DNA of 64,000 nt from Homalodisca vitripennis (lineage: Eukaryota > Arthropoda > Insecta > Hemiptera > Cicadellidae), in NCBI RefSeq assembly GCF_021130785.1, contig NC_060209.1:24180001-24244000 (forward strand), given 5' to 3'. Both the position numbers and the translations under genes were made by a program. Below the pieces are notes generated by a model that saw nothing but the letters and a program-made list of their open reading frames with translations, did no database searches and was not told the origin of the DNA. Each line of letters begins with the position of its first letter. Positions within the stretch are counted from its first letter, which is position 1. This document shows positions 62,355 to 64,000 of this stretch, in pieces.

Positions 62355-62982
62355 GTTTTTAAATTGGATTTATAAGTTATAGTATAATGAAACATATCGT
62401 TCGTATCTTGTGTCATCAACCGCTTTCAGTTATAAAATATTCGTTTTGACTTCATCCCATTTTTTTTAACTTCATAAGGCCAATGCTACTCCCATTATGA
62501 AATAACTGTATATTCAGGACATAAATAACAGTGATCTATAGTTTTAAACGCTTTATACACCGTTTTTGGCTTTATTTGAGATTAGAATTTAGTTTAGTGT
62601 GGGAACGATCCGCTGTATGTCGATCTTGCAAATATGTCCGCCCATCGAAACTTTTCCGCTCTCGTTACAAAGAAAGTTCTAGGAATTTGAATATAACTAG
62701 TAAGTAACTTCAGTAAATAGCTAATTGGTCGAAATTGCAATGACCATCACATCTACAGATCTCAACAGACTTAAGCAATTGAAACAAAAAGTAAGGTTAA
62801 TTTCTGGTGACATTAGTTTTCTTAAAAATTGTAAAAAAAAAAAAAATATTTCCAAAAATTTAAAAAGATTAACTTACCAATCAAAAATTCTGTAACTAGT
62901 CAAGTAATTTTTTAAAACGCCAAAGTAAATTGGTTAAATTTTGAAATTAAGTTTTTATATCCAAAACGAGCTAATTTAGACA
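62355..62982. other. AT-rich DNA, no gene seen
   Basis: No recognisable feature apart from a run of A at about 62833-62846. Confidence 0.5.
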
Positions 62983-62984
62983 TA

Positions 62985-64000
62985 CAGGGTGATTCATGAA
63001 GTTCTCCCCCACTTCTACAGCACATTGTACTAGTAAAAATAATGAAAAAATTTTATATAAACATAGGTCAGAAAACGCTTCGTTAGCGAGTTACAGCTAG
63101 CGAAAGATTTTCGCCTGAATTCCTGGTTAAAAAGTAAAATAAAGCCATACTGAAACTTTTGAAAAGGTTAATTAAGTAAGAAATATCGTGGATTCTTATG
63201 TATTTTTACCTGATAAAGCTAATAAAATAGGTTTCAGAACTGTACCTGTAGTAGTTTTTGAGGGATTCATGGTTAAATGCAAAAAATTGGGGCACGAAAC
63301 AATGTTTTTTTTAAAGTTTGATGTACAAATAACTTTGTTAAATTGGTAATAAATACATAAAATCAACAAACATTAATTGTAGAGAATTTTAATTCTGAGA
63401 AAAATTGATATAATCAAAGTCTAAAATAAAACAGAAATAAGTACCCAAAAAATCGATTTTATTCAGTATAATACATTACTAGCTGTAAAGGAAAATACCG
63501 TACGGTATTTAGTAACAAATAAAAACAAAAACAAAATGTTTTGTTCCTTAATGATGAGATTAAATTGAGGAAAAACAAGATTAACTGTTTAAATAAATTT
63601 GTTTGTAAATAAAAATATCATATTTTATTACGTTGTATTTTTTTTAAATAAAAAAAATTTACATCAAATGTTCGAAATAAATGAAGCAAACATTTTCGCA
63701 TTATTGTTTACTAATCATCGAAATGCAGTTTTTTGTTTTATTAATTTCTAAGTTGGTAACGCACGAATAACAGCTGATCAACAATGGTATTCTGTACTGT
63801 TTACGTTAGAACTGTGTATTAGTGGTGTTTTGCAAAGATACAGCAGGAGATCGGGTTCTGTGAATCGTGTTATTAAATGCAATTTTTTCTGTGAGTTACA
63901 ATTCGATTGTTTATTCAGCGAAAAAATGCCTTACTTATTTACATCAGAGGGAATACGCTGATATGGTTTTTATTTTGGGTTACTGTAATGGTAATGCTAG
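62985..64000 (+). mobile_element. Mariner-type DNA transposon, left end (continues past window)
   Basis: Starts after a TA dinucleotide (62983-62984) with CAGGGTGATTCATGAAG, the CAGGGTG-type terminus common to insect mariner-like elements that insert at TA. About 940 bp of leader follows, including an imperfect hairpin (63078-63106), before the transposase start at 63926. The right half and the second terminal repeat lie outside the window, so completeness cannot be judged. Confidence 0.6.
63926..64000 (+). pseudogene. Transposase N-terminus with DUF4817-like helix-turn-helix (partial, one frameshift)
   Basis: From ATG 63926 the frame reads MPYLFTSE. After one surplus G (63950) it continues EYADMVFILGYCNGNA to the window end. 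The pattern (M-P-x-x-x-T-x-E-E-Y-x-D-M-x-x-x-x-G-x-x-x-G-N-A) is that of the DUF4817 helix-turn-helix found at the start of many insect mariner/Tc1-like transposases, which would bind the terminal repeats. The single-base insertion puts a TGA in frame after four codons, so this copy is probably dead unless a sequencing error is involved. The DDE catalytic domain would lie beyond 64000. Confidence 0.6.

Overview
The window looks like a piece of a large, AT-rich arthropod genome, most likely an insect. The evidence is indirect. The sequence is about two-thirds A+T and full of long (TA)n arrays and one (AC)n array. Its recognisable genes all belong to transposable elements common in insects: Penelope-like, R1-clade, Jockey-type, hAT/ZMYM-type, Helitron and a DUF4817 mariner-type element. 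I found no host protein-coding gene I could name. A few GC-richer patches (about 0.94-1.14, 5.0-5.4, 29.8-30.0, 33.6-33.85, 34.4-35.0, 42.7-42.9 and 58.2-58.4 kb) could hold exons or promoters, but none is proven.

Layout, left to right. An (AC)n array (130-234) and AT-rich DNA lead to a decayed Penelope-like element (PLE, 2036-3968) with RT and GIY-YIG remnants and (TA)n on both sides. A tRNA-like unit (8027-8096) runs into another (TA)n, and a 104-bp tandem array follows (8461-8790). A badly decayed Jockey-type reverse transcriptase lies at 13.1-14.2 kb, and a 36-bp minisatellite at 16.5-16.8 kb. A complete but dead hAT element (20971-24844) keeps its terminal inverted repeats, its target duplication and a recognisable intron. 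A homogeneous 109-bp satellite sits at 26.4-27.0 kb and a degenerate ~115-bp array at 33.1-33.6 kb. From 37.8 to 40.6 kb there are two further PLE 3' ends, a Helitron 5' end and a Helitron helicase remnant with its 3' terminus.

The largest element is a 4.7-kb R1-clade non-LTR retrotransposon (45353-50039), GC-rich against its surroundings and bounded by a 15-bp target-site duplication. It encodes ORF1 (three zinc knuckles) and ORF2 (APE endonuclease, reverse transcriptase, C-terminal CCHC), both broken by frameshifts and stops. To its right are Helitron 3' ends, a 102-bp array with a higher-order A-A-B pattern (54.5-55.3 kb), a Helitron-like region with internal repeats (59.6-60.8 kb), a second tRNA-like fragment, and a second, 5'-truncated PLE in reverse orientation (61040-62285), again between (TA)n tracts. 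The window ends inside a mariner-type element whose transposase begins at 63926.

No set of genes here works as a pathway. The interest is in transposon biology: PLE copies delimited by (TA)n, a hairpin shared by PLE 3' ends of different families that resembles a hammerhead core, and tandem arrays with internal palindromes and higher-order structure. All family assignments come from motifs read by eye; no database search was run.
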